DNA of 40,450 nucleotides from an uncultured Sterolibacterium sp. (GCA_903930535.1 CAIYYX010000027.1:1-40450), one strand, 5' to 3'. Positions 1 to 11,920 are shown, numbered from the stretch's first letter. Notes: generated from the sequence alone by a model not told the origin. Translations and numbers: made by a program.

Positions 1-45
1 AATGAGGCGTCGGCAGTTAATCATGGTCTTCAGGTTCGCCATTGG

Positions 46-558
46 TCAACGTGTTTTTTCCCGATTGGACGGCGGATAGCCGGCCGCGTCGAGCAACTTG
101 TTCCAGGCATTCTCAAGATAGCCTTTCTCCGCCTTTGCGCCGACCAGGAGCGAAGGGACTCCAGGCTCGGTGATGCCGGTCTGCTTCTTGAAGGCATTGG
201 CGTCATCCGTGGTCTTGATCACTTTCTCGTTGAAGGTGACGCCGCGACGTTTGAGAAAGTCGCGCGCGACCGCACACTCTTTTTCGCAATCGACCCCGGT
301 GTAGAGAGTCACGGGAAAATCCTGCTCCACCTTCTGTAGGCTGAAGGAGGGGCCGCTGGTCTCCACGAAGTTGGGCGAGCCGAGTTTCTTCTGCTGCACA
401 TTCTTGGCATCGACAGGCGGCGGCTTGTCGGAGTAATTGACCTTGCCTTCCTTGTCGATCCAGCGGTATGCGGTCTGTGCCGTTGCCGAATGAGTCGCGG
501 CAAGAATGACTGCGAAGAGACAGAGATGACGCCAAGACCCTGTGCGCGAGCGGTTCAT
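46..558 (-). CDS. Secreted DUF4124 / glutaredoxin-like protein
   Basis: Exported 170-residue protein of unknown precise role, probably in periplasmic thiol chemistry. An N-terminal signal peptide is visible at residues 1-27 (hydrophobic LCLFAVILA, then ATHSATA before QTAYRW). Residues 28-55 match DUF4124 (AYRWIDKEGKVNYSDKPPP). After a linker, residues 80-160 look like a glutaredoxin/thioredoxin-type domain with a C91-x3-C95 pair and a late VPSLLVG stretch, which recalls the cis-Pro region. The spacing is CxxxC rather than CxxC, so redox activity is inferred and not certain. It lies 64 bp downstream of prlC on the same strand and could be co-transcribed. The ATG has only a weak ribosome site. 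Nothing recognisable lies in bases 1-45. Confidence 0.75.
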   Translation of the reverse strand: MNRSRTGSWRHLCLFAVILAATHSATAQTAYRWIDKEGKVNYSDKPPPVDAKNVQQKKLGSPNFVETSGPSFSLQKVEQDFPVTLYTGVDCEKECAVARDFLKRRGVTFNEKVIKTTDDANAFKKQTGITEPGVPSLLVGAKAEKGYLENAWNKLLDAAGYPPSNREKTR

Positions 559-622
559 GGAGAAATCATACCATCAGTTGCCAAAAGGGCAGTCCAGGGC
601 TCTTGTGCCAGCGCAGCAGGTG

Positions 623-2659
623 TCACGGCATCGTCATGCCGCTGTGGCGCAGCAGCGCATCGACGCTTGGCTCGCGGCCGCGGAAAGCGCGGAAGGATTC
701 GATCGCCGCGCGCGAACCGCCGACGGCGAGAATCTCGCGCCAGAATTTTTCGCCGGTCGCACTGTCGAGGACGCTGCCTGATTGCCGGGCGGCTTCCTCG
801 AAGGCCGCGAAGGCATCTGCAGAGAGCACCTCCGCCCACTTGTAGCTGTAATAGCCGGCGGCATAGCCGCCCGCGAAAATATGCGAGAAGCTGTGGGGGA
901 ACCGCTGCCACTGCGGCGGCGTCATGACCGCTACCTCTTTGCGGACCCGCGCCAGCAGATCCAGGACGCTTTCTCCCGGTAAAATTTCGCTGTGCACCAT
1001 GAGGTCGAACAGGCCCAGTTCGACCTGGCGCAGGGCATCCATGCCGCTCTGGAAGTTCTTGGCCAGACGCATCTTGTCGTAGAGTTCGCGCGGCAGCGGT
1101 TTGCCGGTGTCGACATGACCAGTCATGCCTTTGAGGACCTCCCATTCCCAGCAGAAATTCTCCATGAACTGGCTGGGGAGTTCTACGGCATCCCATTCGA
1201 CGCCATGGATTCCCGAAACCGGCAGCTCATCGACCTGGGTCAGGAGATGGTGCAATCCGTGGCCGCACTCATGGAACAGGGTGATGACTTCATCATGGGT
1301 GAAGCAGGCAGGCTTGCCTCCGACCGGACCGGAGAAATTGCAGTTGAGATAGGCCACGGGAGCCTGCACTCCGGCAGATATCTTGCGCCGCGTGATCGCC
1401 TCATCCATCCAGGCGCCGCCGCGCTTCTCTTCGCGGGCGTAGGGATCCAGGTAGAACTGGCCGACGAATTCGTCTCCCCGCAGGATGCGGAAGAAACGCA
1501 CATCGGGGTGCCAGGTAGGTGCTCGGTCCTGTTCCAGCCTGACCGCAAACAGCTCCTCTATGACGCTGAACAGTCCTGTCAGGACCCGTTGCTCCGGGAA
1601 GTATTGCTTCACCTCGTCGCTGGAAAATGCATAGCGCTTCTGCTTGAGTTTTTCAGATGCCCAGGCAAGATCCCAACTCTCGAGCGTTTCGAGGCCCAGC
1701 TCAGCGCCGGCGAAATCTTTCAGTTCGGCGATGTCCTTCTCGGCGAAGGGCCTCGCCTTGGCGGCGATCTCGCGCAGGAAGGCGGCGACCTGGGCCGGCG
1801 AATCGGCCATCTTCGGCACCAGGGAAAGCTCTGCATAGTTTGCATAGCCCAGCATGTGCGCTTCCTCGGCGCGAAGCCTGAGGATGTCGTCAATCAGCGG
1901 CGTGTTGTCGAATTCCGGTTTCCCCAGTTCGGATGCGCGCGTGGCGTTGGCTCGGTACATGCGGGCGCGCAGTTCGCGCTTGTCGGCATATTGCATGAGC
2001 GGATGGTAGGAGGGCGCGCGCAGCGTGAATTTCCAGCCGGGCAGACCTTCCTTTGCCGCCGCGGCGCGCGCGGCGGCGCGCTCGTCCTGTGGCATGCCGG
2101 CGAGATCGTTCTCGTCGACGACATGCTCGCTGTAGGCGTTGGTGGCATCGAGCAGGTTCTCCGAGAACCGGGTCTCGAGCTCGGCGAGTTCCTCCTGTAT
2201 TTTCTTGAAGCGCGGCTTGTCGGACTCGGGAAGTTCGGCGCCGGACAGGCGGAAATCGCGGATGTCGTTATCGATGATGCGCTTTTGCGCCGGCGTCAGG
2301 CTCGGGTACTCGGGACTTTCACGCAGCGCCTTGAATTTGTCGAAAATCGCCAGGTTCTGCCCGAGTTCAGAGTAATAGCGCGTCACCTCCGGCAGCATGC
2401 CGTTGTAGGCCTCGCGCCAGGACGGTATGTCATTGACCGAATGCAGATGGCCGACGATGCCCCAGGCGCGCGACAGGCGCTCGCCGCAGTCGGTGAGCGG
2501 CATGACAAAGCCTGTCCACGTCGCGGCGACATCCGCAGCCGAGATTTTTTCCACCAGGGTTCTGTTTTCGGAGAGAAGCTCCTGGATGGCGGGACTCACC
2601 CGTTCGGGAGTGATCGCGTCGAAGCGCGGCAGGCCTGAGAAATCGAGCAGCGGATTCAT
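623..2659 (-). CDS. prlC: Oligopeptidase A, M3-family zinc metallopeptidase
   Basis: Cytoplasmic zinc endopeptidase that degrades short peptides, including cleaved signal peptides. The 678-residue length is that of the PrlC/OpdA family. The M3 zinc site is visible as [10 protein letters not shown] (an HExxH motif), followed about 25 residues later by the third ligand region ([15 protein letters not shown]). The N-terminus (MNPLLDF then [13 protein letters not shown]) is typical of OpdA, which supports the ATG at 2659. This ATG overlaps the TGA of purC by 4 bases (ATGA), so the two genes are probably translationally coupled. The assignment to OpdA rather than peptidyl-dipeptidase Dcp rests on the N-terminus and is likely but not proven. 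Confidence 0.93.
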   Translation of the reverse strand: MNPLLDFSGLPRFDAITPERVSPAIQELLSENRTLVEKISAADVAATWTGFVMPLTDCGERLSRAWGIVGHLHSVNDIPSWREAYNGMLPEVTRYYSELGQNLAIFDKFKALRESPEYPSLTPAQKRIIDNDIRDFRLSGAELPESDKPRFKKIQEELAELETRFSENLLDATNAYSEHVVDENDLAGMPQDERAAARAAAAKEGLPGWKFTLRAPSYHPLMQYADKRELRARMYRANATRASELGKPEFDNTPLIDDILRLRAEEAHMLGYANYAELSLVPKMADSPAQVAAFLREIAAKARPFAEKDIAELKDFAGAELGLETLESWDLAWASEKLKQKRYAFSSDEVKQYFPEQRVLTGLFSVIEELFAVRLEQDRAPTWHPDVRFFRILRGDEFVGQFYLDPYAREEKRGGAWMDEAITRRKISAGVQAPVAYLNCNFSGPVGGKPACFTHDEVITLFHECGHGLHHLLTQVDELPVSGIHGVEWDAVELPSQFMENFCWEWEVLKGMTGHVDTGKPLPRELYDKMRLAKNFQSGMDALRQVELGLFDLMVHSEILPGESVLDLLARVRKEVAVMTPPQWQRFPHSFSHIFAGGYAAGYYSYKWAEVLSADAFAAFEEAARQSGSVLDSATGEKFWREILAVGGSRAAIESFRAFRGREPSVDALLRHSGMTMP

Positions 2660-3543
2660 GGTGCTCCGGTCAGGCGGGACAGGGCTTCCCTGTACTTGGC
2701 GCTGGTCTTCTCGATGATCTCGACGGGCAGATGCGGGCCGGGCGCCTGCTTGTTCCAGGTGAGGGTCTCGAGGTAGTCGCGCAGATATTGCTTGTCGAAG
2801 GAAGGCGGGCTTACTCCGACCTGGTACTGATCTGCCGGCCAGAAACGCGACGAGTCGGGGGTCAGCGCCTCGTCGATGAGATAGAGCTTGCCGGAGCCGT
2901 CCTGGCCGAACTCGAACTTGGTGTCGGCGATGATGATGCCATGCTCGCGCGCGAAGCTGGCCGCCTCGGTGTAGAGCTTCAGGGTCAGATCTCGAACCTG
3001 TGCCGCAAGCGCGCCGCCCAGCAACTTCTCGACCTGGTCAAATGCGATGTTCTCGTCGTGGCTGCCCATCTCCGCCTTGGTCGATGGCGTGAAGATCGGT
3101 TGCGGCAGTTGTTCGGCCTGGCGCAGCCCGGCAGGCAACTTGATGCCGCAGATGGCGCCTGCAGCCTGGTAATCCTTCCAGCCAGAGCCAATCAGATAGC
3201 CGCGGGCCACAGCCTCCACCAGCAGCGGTTTGAGCCGCTTGACGACGATGGATCTTCCTCGAACCTGGGACTTCTCTGCTGCGCCATTGACCACGGACTC
3301 CGGGTCGATTCCCGTCAGATGGTTTGGGATGATGTGGGAGAGTCTCGCGAACCAGAAATTGGCCACCGCGGTCAGCACCTCGCCCTTGCCCGGAATCGGG
3401 TCGGGCAGGATCACATCGAAGGCGGAGAGCCTGTCCGTGGTGACGATCAGCAGGCGGTCTGCATCGATGGCATAGATGTCTCTCACCTTGCCGCGGCCGA
3501 GGAGTTTCAGGCTGGTGATGGAGGATTCGAATAGTGTACTCAT
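2656..3543 (-). CDS. purC: Phosphoribosylaminoimidazole-succinocarboxamide synthase
   Basis: SAICAR synthetase of de novo purine synthesis; it joins CAIR to aspartate using ATP. The protein is 295 residues with the family signature start [14 protein letters not shown] and [18 protein letters not shown], then the conserved [13 protein letters not shown] stretch and the ADTKFEFG strand with the late [12 protein letters not shown] motif. The same frame extends upstream to 3642, but that would run into psiE and add an arginine-rich tail unlike the family, so the ATG at 3543 (MSTLFESS) is chosen. It overlaps prlC by 4 bases and starts 34 bp after psiE. purE, another purine gene, lies far away at 31.1 kb on the other strand. 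Confidence 0.95.
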   Translation of the reverse strand: MSTLFESSITSLKLLGRGKVRDIYAIDADRLLIVTTDRLSAFDVILPDPIPGKGEVLTAVANFWFARLSHIIPNHLTGIDPESVVNGAAEKSQVRGRSIVVKRLKPLLVEAVARGYLIGSGWKDYQAAGAICGIKLPAGLRQAEQLPQPIFTPSTKAEMGSHDENIAFDQVEKLLGGALAAQVRDLTLKLYTEAASFAREHGIIIADTKFEFGQDGSGKLYLIDEALTPDSSRFWPADQYQVGVSPPSFDKQYLRDYLETLTWNKQAPGPHLPVEIIEKTSAKYREALSRLTGAP

Positions 3544-3577
3544 GGTCATGCCTGGAAATTGAAGGAGAGAAAAAGTA

Positions 3578-4024
3578 CTACTCGCGGACGTAGGCCTTGC
3601 GGGTTTTCTCGCCCGAGTCTTCCCTGTACGGATAGCGCACATGGCCGTAACGGACCACCAGTACCGCCAGCGTCAGGAGGAATATGGCGGCGGCGACGGC
3701 GAGCATGCGCCACTCCGTCATGTCCTTCATGTCCAGGATCAGATAGCGGGCCAGTGCCACCATGGCGATATAAAGAGGGAAACGAACCGGCAACTGCCCC
3801 GACTTGAAGTACTGGCCTATCATCGCCAGCACCTCTAGGTAGAGGAACATCATCAGGAGGTCGGATAGCGCCACATGGCGAACCTCGACCATCGCGGCTA
3901 CCTCGCGATACATGGCAGCGGTGGTGGCGAAGGCGATGACCAGGAGGCCGACGTATTCGACCGCGTCGAGGCCGCCGCTCAAGAGTTTGCGCAGACGGTC
4001 AAAGGTATGGGATTGGATGTCCAT
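3578..4024 (-). CDS. psiE: PsiE-family phosphate-starvation-inducible membrane protein
   Basis: Small inner-membrane protein of 148 residues. About four hydrophobic helices can be seen (roughly residues 20-40, 53-75, 83-98 and 105-125), with the family-like segments [32 protein letters not shown] and [16 protein letters not shown]. The family is named from E. coli psiE, which is induced on phosphate starvation; its biochemical function is unknown. No Pho box was identified here. The gene stands between the terminator of the cbb cluster and purC, in the same direction, so it probably has its own promoter in the 85 bp before it. The symbol is by family resemblance. Confidence 0.85.
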   Translation of the reverse strand: MDIQSHTFDRLRKLLSGGLDAVEYVGLLVIAFATTAAMYREVAAMVEVRHVALSDLLMMFLYLEVLAMIGQYFKSGQLPVRFPLYIAMVALARYLILDMKDMTEWRMLAVAAAIFLLTLAVLVVRYGHVRYPYREDSGEKTRKAYVRE

Positions 4025-4058
4025 AAGTAAAATTCGCGGCTACCCGGAAAAAGCGAAA

Positions 4059-4085
4059 AGGCCGTCACCAAGTTTAGGACGGCCT
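4059..4085 (-). terminator. Rho-independent terminator after cbbA
   Basis: The 8-bp arms AGGCCGTC and GACGGCCT enclose an 11-nt loop. Read on the minus strand the hairpin is followed by CTTTTCGCTTTTT. It begins 24 bp beyond the cbbA stop codon and closes the cbb cluster before psiE. Confidence 0.8.
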
Positions 4086-4108
4086 GTCAATTTAACCCAA
4101 AATGCAGG

Positions 4109-5173
4109 TCATTTCACGATCTGGTTGAGTTCCCCGCTCTTGTAGCGCTCGGCCATCTTGTCCAGGCTGATGGGCTTGATCTTCGAGGCCATGCCGGCGC
4201 AGCCGAAGGCCTCGTAGCGCAGCTTGCATATTCCCCGCGCGGCCGCCTGGGCGTCGGCGAGGAATTTCCTCGGATCGAACTCGGAAGGCTTTTCGAACAT
4301 GTGGCGGCGCATGGCACCGGTCATCGCCAGGCGAATGTCGGTGTCGATATTGACCTTGCGCACGCCGTGCTTGATGCCCGTGACGATTTCCTCGACGGGC
4401 ACGCCGTAGGTTTCCTTCATCTGGCCGCCGAATTTGCGGATGATTTCCAGCCACTCCTGGGGAACAGAGCTCGATCCGTGCATCACCAGATGGGTGTTCG
4501 GAATGCGCGCATGGATTTCCTTGATGCGGCTGATGGCGAGGATGTCGCCCGTGGGCTTCCTGGAAAACTTGTAGGCGCCGTGAGAAGTGCCGATGGCGAT
4601 GGCCAGCGCGTCGCACTGCGTCCGGGCGACGAAGTCTGCGGCCTGGTCGGGATCGGTCAGGAGCTGCTCGCGGGTCATCGTGCCTTCGGCGCCGTGGCCA
4701 TCTTCCTTGTCGCCCTTCATGGTTTCCAGCGAACCCAGCACACCCAGTTCGGCCTCGACGGTAACGCCGATGAAATGCGAGAAGTCGACCACCTGGCGCG
4801 AGGTGGCGAGGTTGTATTCGTAGGAGGACGGCGTCTTGCCGTCTTCCGTCAGCGAGCCGTCCATCATCACGCTGGAGAAGCCGGAGCGGATCGCGGCCAT
4901 GCATACCGACGGGCTTTGCCCGTGATCCTGGTGCATCACCACGGGAATGTGCGGATAGGCCTCGATCGCAGCCAGGATCAGGTGGCGCAGGAAGGGCTCG
5001 GTGGCGTACTTCCTGGCGCCGGCAGAGCCCTGCATGATCACCGGGCTGTCCGTCTCATGGGCGGCTTCCATGATGGCGCGCACCTGTTCGAGGTTATTGA
5101 CGTTGAACGCCGGCAGCCCGTAGCCGTTCTCGGCGGCGTGGTCGAGCAACTGGCGCATGGATACGAGAGGCAT
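4109..5173 (-). CDS. cbbA: Class II fructose-1,6-bisphosphate aldolase (Calvin type)
   Basis: Zinc-dependent aldolase that in the Calvin cycle condenses triose phosphates to FBP and can also make sedoheptulose-1,7-bisphosphate. The 354-residue protein fits the CbbA subtype. Visible motifs are the metal/catalytic segment H81-Q-D83-H84-G, the [11 protein letters not shown]-terminus, the VEAELGVLG strand (zinc ligand Glu region) with a GxxEDG loop, the [10 protein letters not shown] segment, and the phosphate-binding NIDTDIRLA near the C-terminus. It is the last gene of the cbb cluster, 27 bp after pyk, and is followed by a terminator. Because the cluster has no separate sedoheptulose bisphosphatase, this aldolase and CbbF probably serve both bisphosphates; that is an inference from other proteobacteria. 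Confidence 0.95.
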   Translation of the reverse strand: MPLVSMRQLLDHAAENGYGLPAFNVNNLEQVRAIMEAAHETDSPVIMQGSAGARKYATEPFLRHLILAAIEAYPHIPVVMHQDHGQSPSVCMAAIRSGFSSVMMDGSLTEDGKTPSSYEYNLATSRQVVDFSHFIGVTVEAELGVLGSLETMKGDKEDGHGAEGTMTREQLLTDPDQAADFVARTQCDALAIAIGTSHGAYKFSRKPTGDILAISRIKEIHARIPNTHLVMHGSSSVPQEWLEIIRKFGGQMKETYGVPVEEIVTGIKHGVRKVNIDTDIRLAMTGAMRRHMFEKPSEFDPRKFLADAQAAARGICKLRYEAFGCAGMASKIKPISLDKMAERYKSGELNQIVK

Positions 5174-5200
5174 GAAGTTCTCCTGGTTGAATTTGACTGG

Positions 5201-6637
5201 TTAGCCGGCTGTGCGGTGCTCGCCGACCCGGACGATCTTGAGGCTGTTGGTGCCGCCCGACGTGCCTATCGGCTCGCCAATGGTGAGTACGATCAGGTCG
5301 CCCAGTTCCACGGCGCCTGCGCGTATCAGTTCCTCTTCGGCAGCGAACAGCAGTTCGTCCCTGTCGTGACCGGTGTAGCGGATCAGAAGCGGGGTGACGC
5401 CCTTGAAGACGCTGACCTTGTAGCGAGTGCGCACCGAAGTCGTCAGGGCGTAGATAGGCACATCGCAATTCAGGCGCGACATCCAAAGAGCGGTCGATCC
5501 CGACTCGGTGAGGGCGGCGATCGCCTTGACCTTCAGATGGTAGGCGGTAAACAGCGCCGCCATGGCGATGGACTGATCGATGCGGGTGAACACCCGGTCG
5601 AGAAAATGGCGCTCGAGAGAGACCTCGCTGGATTTTTCCGCCTCGATGCAGATGCGCGCCATCGCCTCGACGGTCTCCACCGGGTACTGGCCGGCGGCGG
5701 TCTCGGCCGAGAGCATCACGGCGTCGGTGCCGTCCAGGACGGCATTGGCGACATCGGAAACTTCGGCGCGGGTGGGCACCGGGCTGCTGATCATGGACTC
5801 CATCATTTGCGTGGCGGTGATGACGAACTTGTTCATCTCGCGCGAAACCCTGATGATGCGCTTTTGCAATGCCGGAACGGCGGCGTCTCCGACTTCGACG
5901 GCGAGGTCCCCACGTGCCACCATGACGCCGTCTGTGGCATGAAGAATGTCTTCCAGATTGGCGATGGCTTCGACGCGCTCTATCTTGGCGATCAGGAGCG
6001 CGCTGGAACCGGCGGCATGCAGGAGATCGCGCGCCAGGTGCATGTCGCTGCCGGACTTGGGAAAGGATACGGCGACGAAGTCGACATTGAGGGAGGCCGC
6101 GGTCTTGATGTCCTCCATGTCCTTGGGGGTCAATGCCGGCGCGGTCAGCCCGCCGCCTTGCTTGTTGATGCCCTTGTTGTTGGACAGTTCGCCGTCATGG
6201 CGGACGCGGCAATAAATCTTGCGTCCTTCGATGCGTTCGATGTCCATGACCAGGCGGCCGTCGTTGAACAAGAGCACGTCGCCGGGAGAAACGTCATCGA
6301 CGAGTTCAGGATAGTCGAGGCCGACATGCTCGGCGTCGCCCAGCTTGCATTCGGCGTCGAGGACGAAGGCCTGGTGGGCTTTCAGTTCCACCTTGTCACC
6401 CTTGAACTTGCCGACGCGGATTTTCGGTCCCTGCAGGTCGGCCATGATCCCGACCGCCCGCCCTGCCGTCTGCGCCGCATGACGAAGCATCTCCACGCGC
6501 TTGCGGTGGTCATCAGCCGTGCCATGAGAAAAGTTAAGACGCACGACATCGACGCCGGCTGCGACCAGCCTGGCGAGCACTGCCGGCTCCGAGGATGCGG
6601 GACCTAGGGTGATGACGATTTTCGTGAAGCGATGCAT
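5201..6637 (-). CDS. pyk: Pyruvate kinase
   Basis: Converts phosphoenolpyruvate and ADP to pyruvate and ATP. The 478-residue protein starts MHRFTKIVITLGPASSEP, the family-typical N-terminus with the conserved TLGP. It then shows VRLNFSHG, the LQGPKIRVG strand, KIERVEAIANL with the active-site lysine region, VMVARGDLAVEVG, and the MMESMI..PTRAEVSDVANAVLDG segment. The frame is open a further 109 codons upstream, but that stretch runs through pgk and is not homologous to the family, so the ATG at 6637 is used. A glycolytic pyk inside a Calvin-cycle cluster is seen in some proteobacteria and would drain 3-phosphoglycerate to pyruvate. A REP-like palindrome separates it from pgk. Confidence 0.95.
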   Translation of the reverse strand: MHRFTKIVITLGPASSEPAVLARLVAAGVDVVRLNFSHGTADDHRKRVEMLRHAAQTAGRAVGIMADLQGPKIRVGKFKGDKVELKAHQAFVLDAECKLGDAEHVGLDYPELVDDVSPGDVLLFNDGRLVMDIERIEGRKIYCRVRHDGELSNNKGINKQGGGLTAPALTPKDMEDIKTAASLNVDFVAVSFPKSGSDMHLARDLLHAAGSSALLIAKIERVEAIANLEDILHATDGVMVARGDLAVEVGDAAVPALQKRIIRVSREMNKFVITATQMMESMISSPVPTRAEVSDVANAVLDGTDAVMLSAETAAGQYPVETVEAMARICIEAEKSSEVSLERHFLDRVFTRIDQSIAMAALFTAYHLKVKAIAALTESGSTALWMSRLNCDVPIYALTTSVRTRYKVSVFKGVTPLLIRYTGHDRDELLFAAEEELIRAGAVELGDLIVLTIGEPIGTSGGTNSLKIVRVGEHRTAG

Positions 6638-6666
6638 GAGCAGTTGCCGGTGATGAATGGGTTGTT

Positions 6667-6696
6667 GTAGGTCGGCCGGCCGGCAGGCCGACCTAC
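6667..6696. repeat. REP-like palindrome, short form
   Basis: The 11-bp arms GTAGGTCGGCC and GGCCGACCTAC surround an 8-nt GC-rich centre. The outer GTAGGTCGG is shared with the elements at 10999 and 22049. It lies between pgk and pyk, and the pgk TAG stop codon (6693-6695) is inside its arm. Confidence 0.8.
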
Positions 6697-7874
6697 GGAT
6701 TAGCCCGCTGTTCGAGCACCTCGACGGCAGGCAGCTTCTTGCCTTCGAGAAATTCGAGGAAGGCGCCGCCGCCGGTGGAGATGTAGCTGATCTCTGGACC
6801 GATGCCGTATTTCGCGATCGCCGCCAAGGTGTCGCCGCCGCCCGCGATGGAGTAGGCGGAAGACGCTGCGATGGCGCGCGCCAGGGTCTCCGTGCCGTGA
6901 GCGAACTGTTCGAACTCGAAGACGCCGACCGGGCCGTTCCAGACGATGGTGCCTGCCCGGGCAATTTCTTCTGCCAGGAGCGCGGCAGTCTTCGGCCCGA
7001 TGTCGAGAATCATCTCGTCGGCCGTGACGTCTTTCGCGTCTTTCACGGTGGCCTGTGCTGCTTCAGAAAATTCGCGCGCGGTGACCACGTCTGTCGGGAT
7101 GGGGACGGAGGCGCCGCGCGCTGCCATCATCTCTATGATGGCTCGCGCTTCCGCCACAAGGTCGGCCTCGGCCAGGGATTTTCCGATGGGCAGGCCGGCG
7201 GCGAGCATGAAGGTGTTGGCAATGCCGCCGCCGACGATCAGGCGATCGACCTTTTCCGCGAGAGCCTTGAGTATGGTCAGTTTCGACGACACCTTGGACC
7301 CTGCGACGATGGCCAGAAGAGGCCTTGCTGGAGCGTGCAGCGCCTTGCCCAGGGCGTCCAGTTCCGCTGCGAGCAAAGGACCGGCACAGGCGATGGGCGC
7401 GTATTTGGCGATGCCGTGGGTGGTTGCCTCCGCCCGATGCGCCGTGCCGAAGGCGTCATTGACATAGACGTCGCAAAGCCTGGCCATCTTTCTGGCCAGT
7501 TCTTCCGAGTTCTTCTTTTCGCCCTTGTTCACCCGGCAGTTTTCCAGCAGCACGACTTCACCGGGTTTGACTTCGACGCCGTCCACCCAGTTCTGCTGCA
7601 GGCGCACTGGCATGCCCAACAGTTCGGACATGCGGCGGGCGACCGGCGCCAGGCTGTCCGAGGGTTTGAATTCGCCCTCCGTCGGCCTGCCCAGATGGGA
7701 GGTGACCATCACCGCGGCGCCTGCCTTGATTGCGAACTGGACTGCAGGCATGGAGGCGCGAATGCGCGTGTCCTCGGTGATGTTGCCCGCATCGTCCTGT
7801 GGCACGTTGAGGTCGGCGCGGATGAAGACGCGCTTGCCCTTTACATCGAGGTCAGAGAGACGTTTGAAGTTCAT
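6693..7874 (-). CDS. pgk: Phosphoglycerate kinase
   Basis: Phosphorylates 3-phosphoglycerate to 1,3-bisphosphoglycerate in the Calvin cycle and does the reverse in glycolysis. The 393-residue protein has the signature [10 protein letters not shown] near the N-terminus, [12 protein letters not shown], the [14 protein letters not shown] segment, the hinge GSKVSSKL, and the C-terminal nucleotide loop [13 protein letters not shown] followed by [14 protein letters not shown]. The start ATG at 7874 lies just after the gap stop codon, which implies co-translation. The stop codon TAG falls within a REP-like palindrome, so the repeat has become part of the gene end; the last residues, EQRANP, may therefore differ from relatives. 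Confidence 0.96.
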   Translation of the reverse strand: MNFKRLSDLDVKGKRVFIRADLNVPQDDAGNITEDTRIRASMPAVQFAIKAGAAVMVTSHLGRPTEGEFKPSDSLAPVARRMSELLGMPVRLQQNWVDGVEVKPGEVVLLENCRVNKGEKKNSEELARKMARLCDVYVNDAFGTAHRAEATTHGIAKYAPIACAGPLLAAELDALGKALHAPARPLLAIVAGSKVSSKLTILKALAEKVDRLIVGGGIANTFMLAAGLPIGKSLAEADLVAEARAIIEMMAARGASVPIPTDVVTAREFSEAAQATVKDAKDVTADEMILDIGPKTAALLAEEIARAGTIVWNGPVGVFEFEQFAHGTETLARAIAASSAYSIAGGGDTLAAIAKYGIGPEISYISTGGGAFLEFLEGKKLPAVEVLEQRANP

Positions 7875-7880
7875 GGCAAA

Positions 7881-8882
<1,002 letters not shown>

Positions 8883-8901
8883 TTATGCTCCCGATTGAAA
8901 G

Positions 8902-10920
8902 TTAAGCAATTGCCTTCACCGTCGCGACGACATTGGCCACGGTGAAACCGAATTCCTTGAAAAGCACGCCGGCGGGCGCCGACTCGCCGAAGCGGTCAAG
9001 ACCTATGACGGCCCCTTCCAGGCCCACATACTTGCGCCAGCCGTCGGTGACGCCCGCCTCTATGGCGACGCGGTTGATGCCCTTGGGCAGAACGGCTTCC
9101 TTGTAGGCACGTTCCTGGCGATCGAAGACATTGGTCGAGGGCATGGACACCACGCGCACGGCAATGCCCTCTTTCTGCAGTTCGGCCTGGGCCTTCAGGG
9201 CCAGTTCGATCTCCGAGCCGGTACTGATCAGCACCGCTCTAGGCGTTCCTGAACAATCTGAAATCACATAACCACCGCGGCGGATGTTTGCCACGGTCTG
9301 GGCGTCGCGTTTCACGAAGGGCAGGTTCTGGCGCGACAGGCACAGCGCAGAGGGGCCGGTCTTTTTCTCGATCGCGGCCGCCCACGCGACCACGGTCTCC
9401 ACCGTGTCGCAAGGACGCCAGACATCCATATTGGGGATCAGGCGCAGGGTGGCGATCTGCTCCACCGGCTGATGGGTCGGGCCATCCTCGCCCAGGCCGA
9501 TCGAGTCGTGGGTGAATACGCAGATCTGGCGCAGCCTCATGAGTGCGGCCATGCGCAGCGCGTTCCTGGCGTACTCCGAGAACATCAAAAAGGTTGCGGT
9601 ATAGGGGACCAGGCCGCCATGCAGGCTCAAGCCGTTGGCCATCGCCGTCATGCCGAATTCGCGCACGCCGTAGTGGATATAGTTGCCGCCCGAATCCTTG
9701 GTCACGCGCTTCGATCCCGACCACAGGGTCAGGTTCGAGCCGGCCAGATCCGCCGAGCCGCCCAGGAGTTCGGGCAGCATGGGCGCCAATGCCTCGATGC
9801 TGTTCTGACTGGCCTTGCGGGTGGCGATGGTTTCCGCCTTCTCGACCACCTTGGCCATCACCGCAGCGACATGGCTATTCCAGTCGGATGGCAACTCGTT
9901 GTCTACGACGCGACGCGTGAACTCTGCGGCGAGTTCGGGATGAGCCTTGGCGTAGCCGGCGAACTTGTGCTGCCATTCGCTCTCGAGCGCTGCGCCCTTG
10001 GCGCGTCCGTCCCAGGCCTGATAGACCTCCTGGGGAATCTCGAAGGGCGGAAAGTTCCAGCCGATATGCGGGCGCGCCGCGGCAATCTCCGCGTCGCCCA
10101 GGGGGGAGCCATGGACGTCGTGGCTGCCGGCCTTGTTGGGCGAGCCCATGCCGATGACGGTCTTGCAGCAGATCAGCGTGGGTCGGCCTTGTGACTTCGC
10201 TGCGACGATGGCCGCATGAATGGCTTCCGGATTGTGGCCGGCAACGTTGGCGATCACATTCCAGCCGTAGGCCTCGAAGCGGCGGGGCGTGTCGTCGGTG
10301 AACCAGCCTTCGACATGGCCGTCTATCGAGATGCCGTGGTCGTCGTAGAAGGCGATCAGCTTGCCGATGCCCAGGGTGCCTGCGAGCGAGCAGGCCTCGT
10401 GCGAGACGCCTTCCATCAGGCAGCCGTCGCCCAGGAAGCAATAAGTGTAGTGATCGACGATGGCGTGATTGGGGCGGTTGTATTCCGCCGCCAGGAGCTT
10501 CTCGGCCAGCGCCATGCCCACCGCGTTGGCGATGCCCTGGCCGAGCGGGCCCGTGGTCGTCTCGACCCCAGGCGTGTAGCCGTATTCCGGATGGCCCGGG
10601 GTCTTGCTGTGAAGTTGGCGGAAAGCCTTGATGTCGTCGATGGAAACATCGTAGCCGGTCAGATGCAAGAGGGCATAGAGCAGCATCGAGCCGTGGCCGT
10701 TGGATAGCACGAAGCGGTCGCGGTCAGGCCACTTGGGATTGACCGGGTTGTGGCGCAGGTGGTGGTTCCACAGCACTTCGGCAATCTCGGCCATGCCCAT
10801 GGGCGCGCCCGGGTGGCCGGAGTTGGCCTTTTGCACGGCATCCATGGCCAAGGCGCGGATGGCGCTGGTGAGATTGTTGAACACGGGCGGCTCGAAGTCG
10901 CTGAAAGTGGGGGTCGGCAT
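8902..10920 (-). CDS. cbbT: Transketolase
   Basis: Thiamine-diphosphate enzyme that moves two-carbon units in the regenerative part of the Calvin cycle and the pentose phosphate pathway. The length, 672 residues, is normal. Motifs in order: [16 protein letters not shown] (N-terminal pyrophosphate region), [12 protein letters not shown], the ThDP motif start [13 protein letters not shown], the catalytic pyrimidine domain with [32 protein letters not shown] and a C-terminal domain with [12 protein letters not shown]. The gene lies between cbbP and gap. The 127-bp gap before it, on the cbbP side, carries a 46-nt REP-like element. The symbol cbbT is given from the operon context; tktA would fit the protein equally well. 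Confidence 0.96.
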   Translation of the reverse strand: MPTPTFSDFEPPVFNNLTSAIRALAMDAVQKANSGHPGAPMGMAEIAEVLWNHHLRHNPVNPKWPDRDRFVLSNGHGSMLLYALLHLTGYDVSIDDIKAFRQLHSKTPGHPEYGYTPGVETTTGPLGQGIANAVGMALAEKLLAAEYNRPNHAIVDHYTYCFLGDGCLMEGVSHEACSLAGTLGIGKLIAFYDDHGISIDGHVEGWFTDDTPRRFEAYGWNVIANVAGHNPEAIHAAIVAAKSQGRPTLICCKTVIGMGSPNKAGSHDVHGSPLGDAEIAAARPHIGWNFPPFEIPQEVYQAWDGRAKGAALESEWQHKFAGYAKAHPELAAEFTRRVVDNELPSDWNSHVAAVMAKVVEKAETIATRKASQNSIEALAPMLPELLGGSADLAGSNLTLWSGSKRVTKDSGGNYIHYGVREFGMTAMANGLSLHGGLVPYTATFLMFSEYARNALRMAALMRLRQICVFTHDSIGLGEDGPTHQPVEQIATLRLIPNMDVWRPCDTVETVVAWAAAIEKKTGPSALCLSRQNLPFVKRDAQTVANIRRGGYVISDCSGTPRAVLISTGSEIELALKAQAELQKEGIAVRVVSMPSTNVFDRQERAYKEAVLPKGINRVAIEAGVTDGWRKYVGLEGAVIGLDRFGESAPAGVLFKEFGFTVANVVATVKAIA

Positions 10921-10998
10921 CTGGTTTCCTTAGGTCTTCATGCCCGGTGGAACTGCCAATTATCGGCGAAACCGGGCGGGTTTGGCTAGTTTTTTGCT

Positions 10999-11044
10999 GT
11001 AGGTCGGGCTTTAGCCCGATTTGTCGGGCTAAAGCCCGACCTAC
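10999..11044. repeat. REP-like double palindrome, 46 nt
   Basis: Two inverted hairpin halves, GTAGGTCGGGCTTTAGCCCGA and its mirror, joined by TTTG. It has the same length and ends as the element at 22049. It ends 3 bp from the cbbP stop codon, in the cbbP-cbbT gap, and may stabilise or attenuate the transcript. Confidence 0.85.
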
Positions 11045-11047
11045 AAA

Positions 11048-11920
11048 TCAGGCGCGCTTGCGGTTTTCCATGAGGCGCAAGATCAGCGGCGTGAATATCA
11101 GTTGCATGGACAACTCCATCTTGCCGCCTGGCACGACGATGATGTTGGGCCGCGACATGAAGGAGTCGTGGATCATGTTGAGGAGGTAAGGGAAATCTAT
11201 TCCCTTGGGGTTGCGGAAACGGATCACCACGAATGATTCGTCCAGCGTCGGGATGTCGCGCGCGATGAAGGGGTTCGAGGTGTCTACCGTCGGCACGCGC
11301 TGGAAATTGACATGAGTCTGGGAAAACTGCGGCGTGATGTAATTCACGTAATCCGGCATGCGCCGCAAGATGGTATCGACCACGGCCTCGGTAGAGTAGC
11401 CGCGCGAGATCTTGTCGCGGTGCAGCTTCTGTATCCATTCCAGATTGATGATTGGCACGACGCCCACGAGCAGGTTGGCATGCTGGGCGATATTGATCTT
11501 TTCATTGACCACGGCGCCGTGCAACCCTTCGTAGAACAGCATGTCGGTGCCGTCCGGGAGATCCTCCCAGGGGGTGAAGGTGCCGGACTCCTGCTTGAAT
11601 GGCAGGGCTTCCTCGGCGTTGTGCAGATATTTCCGCGCCTTTCCTGTGCCGCGCTCGCCATAGCTCTTGAACAGCGTTTCCAGTTCTTCGAGCAGATTGG
11701 CCTCCGGGCCGAAATGGCTGAAGTGGTTGTTGCCGGCCTTGGCTGCTTCCGCCATTGCGGTCTTCATCGCCAGGCGATCGTGGCGGTGGAAGGAATCACC
11801 CTCGATGGTTACGGCGTTGATGCTCTCGCGATGGAAGATATGCTGGAAGGTCCGGGTGACCGAGGTGGTGCCGGCACCCGAGGAACCGGTGATGGCGACG
11901 ATGGGGTGTTTGACCGACAT
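11048..11920 (-). CDS. cbbP: Phosphoribulokinase, proteobacterial class I
   Basis: Makes ribulose-1,5-bisphosphate from ribulose-5-phosphate and ATP, the step specific to the Calvin cycle. The 290-residue protein starts MSVKHPIVAITGSSGAGTTSVTRTF; the GSSGAGTTS P-loop is the form normal in this family. The segments EGDSFHRHDR, HFGPEANLLEELE and FYEGLHGAVVN carry the substrate and catalytic carboxylates. Length and sequence fit the octameric bacterial type, usually activated by NADH; the regulatory cysteine pair of chloroplast enzymes is not expected and not seen. It follows cbbF by 11 bp, so both are clearly in one transcript. Confidence 0.96.
   Translation of the reverse strand: MSVKHPIVAITGSSGAGTTSVTRTFQHIFHRESINAVTIEGDSFHRHDRLAMKTAMAEAAKAGNNHFSHFGPEANLLEELETLFKSYGERGTGKARKYLHNAEEALPFKQESGTFTPWEDLPDGTDMLFYEGLHGAVVNEKINIAQHANLLVGVVPIINLEWIQKLHRDKISRGYSTEAVVDTILRRMPDYVNYITPQFSQTHVNFQRVPTVDTSNPFIARDIPTLDESFVVIRFRNPKGIDFPYLLNMIHDSFMSRPNIIVVPGGKMELSMQLIFTPLILRLMENRKRA

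Noticed and set aside
992..2638. 548-codon plus-strand frame opposite prlC
   Set aside because: It is the antisense shadow of a clearly homologous gene in GC-rich DNA; no family features.
4301..6607. 768-codon plus-strand frame opposite cbbA and pyk
   Set aside because: It spans two well-supported genes on the other strand; composition is that of antisense GC-rich DNA (many His, Asp, Gly, Val).
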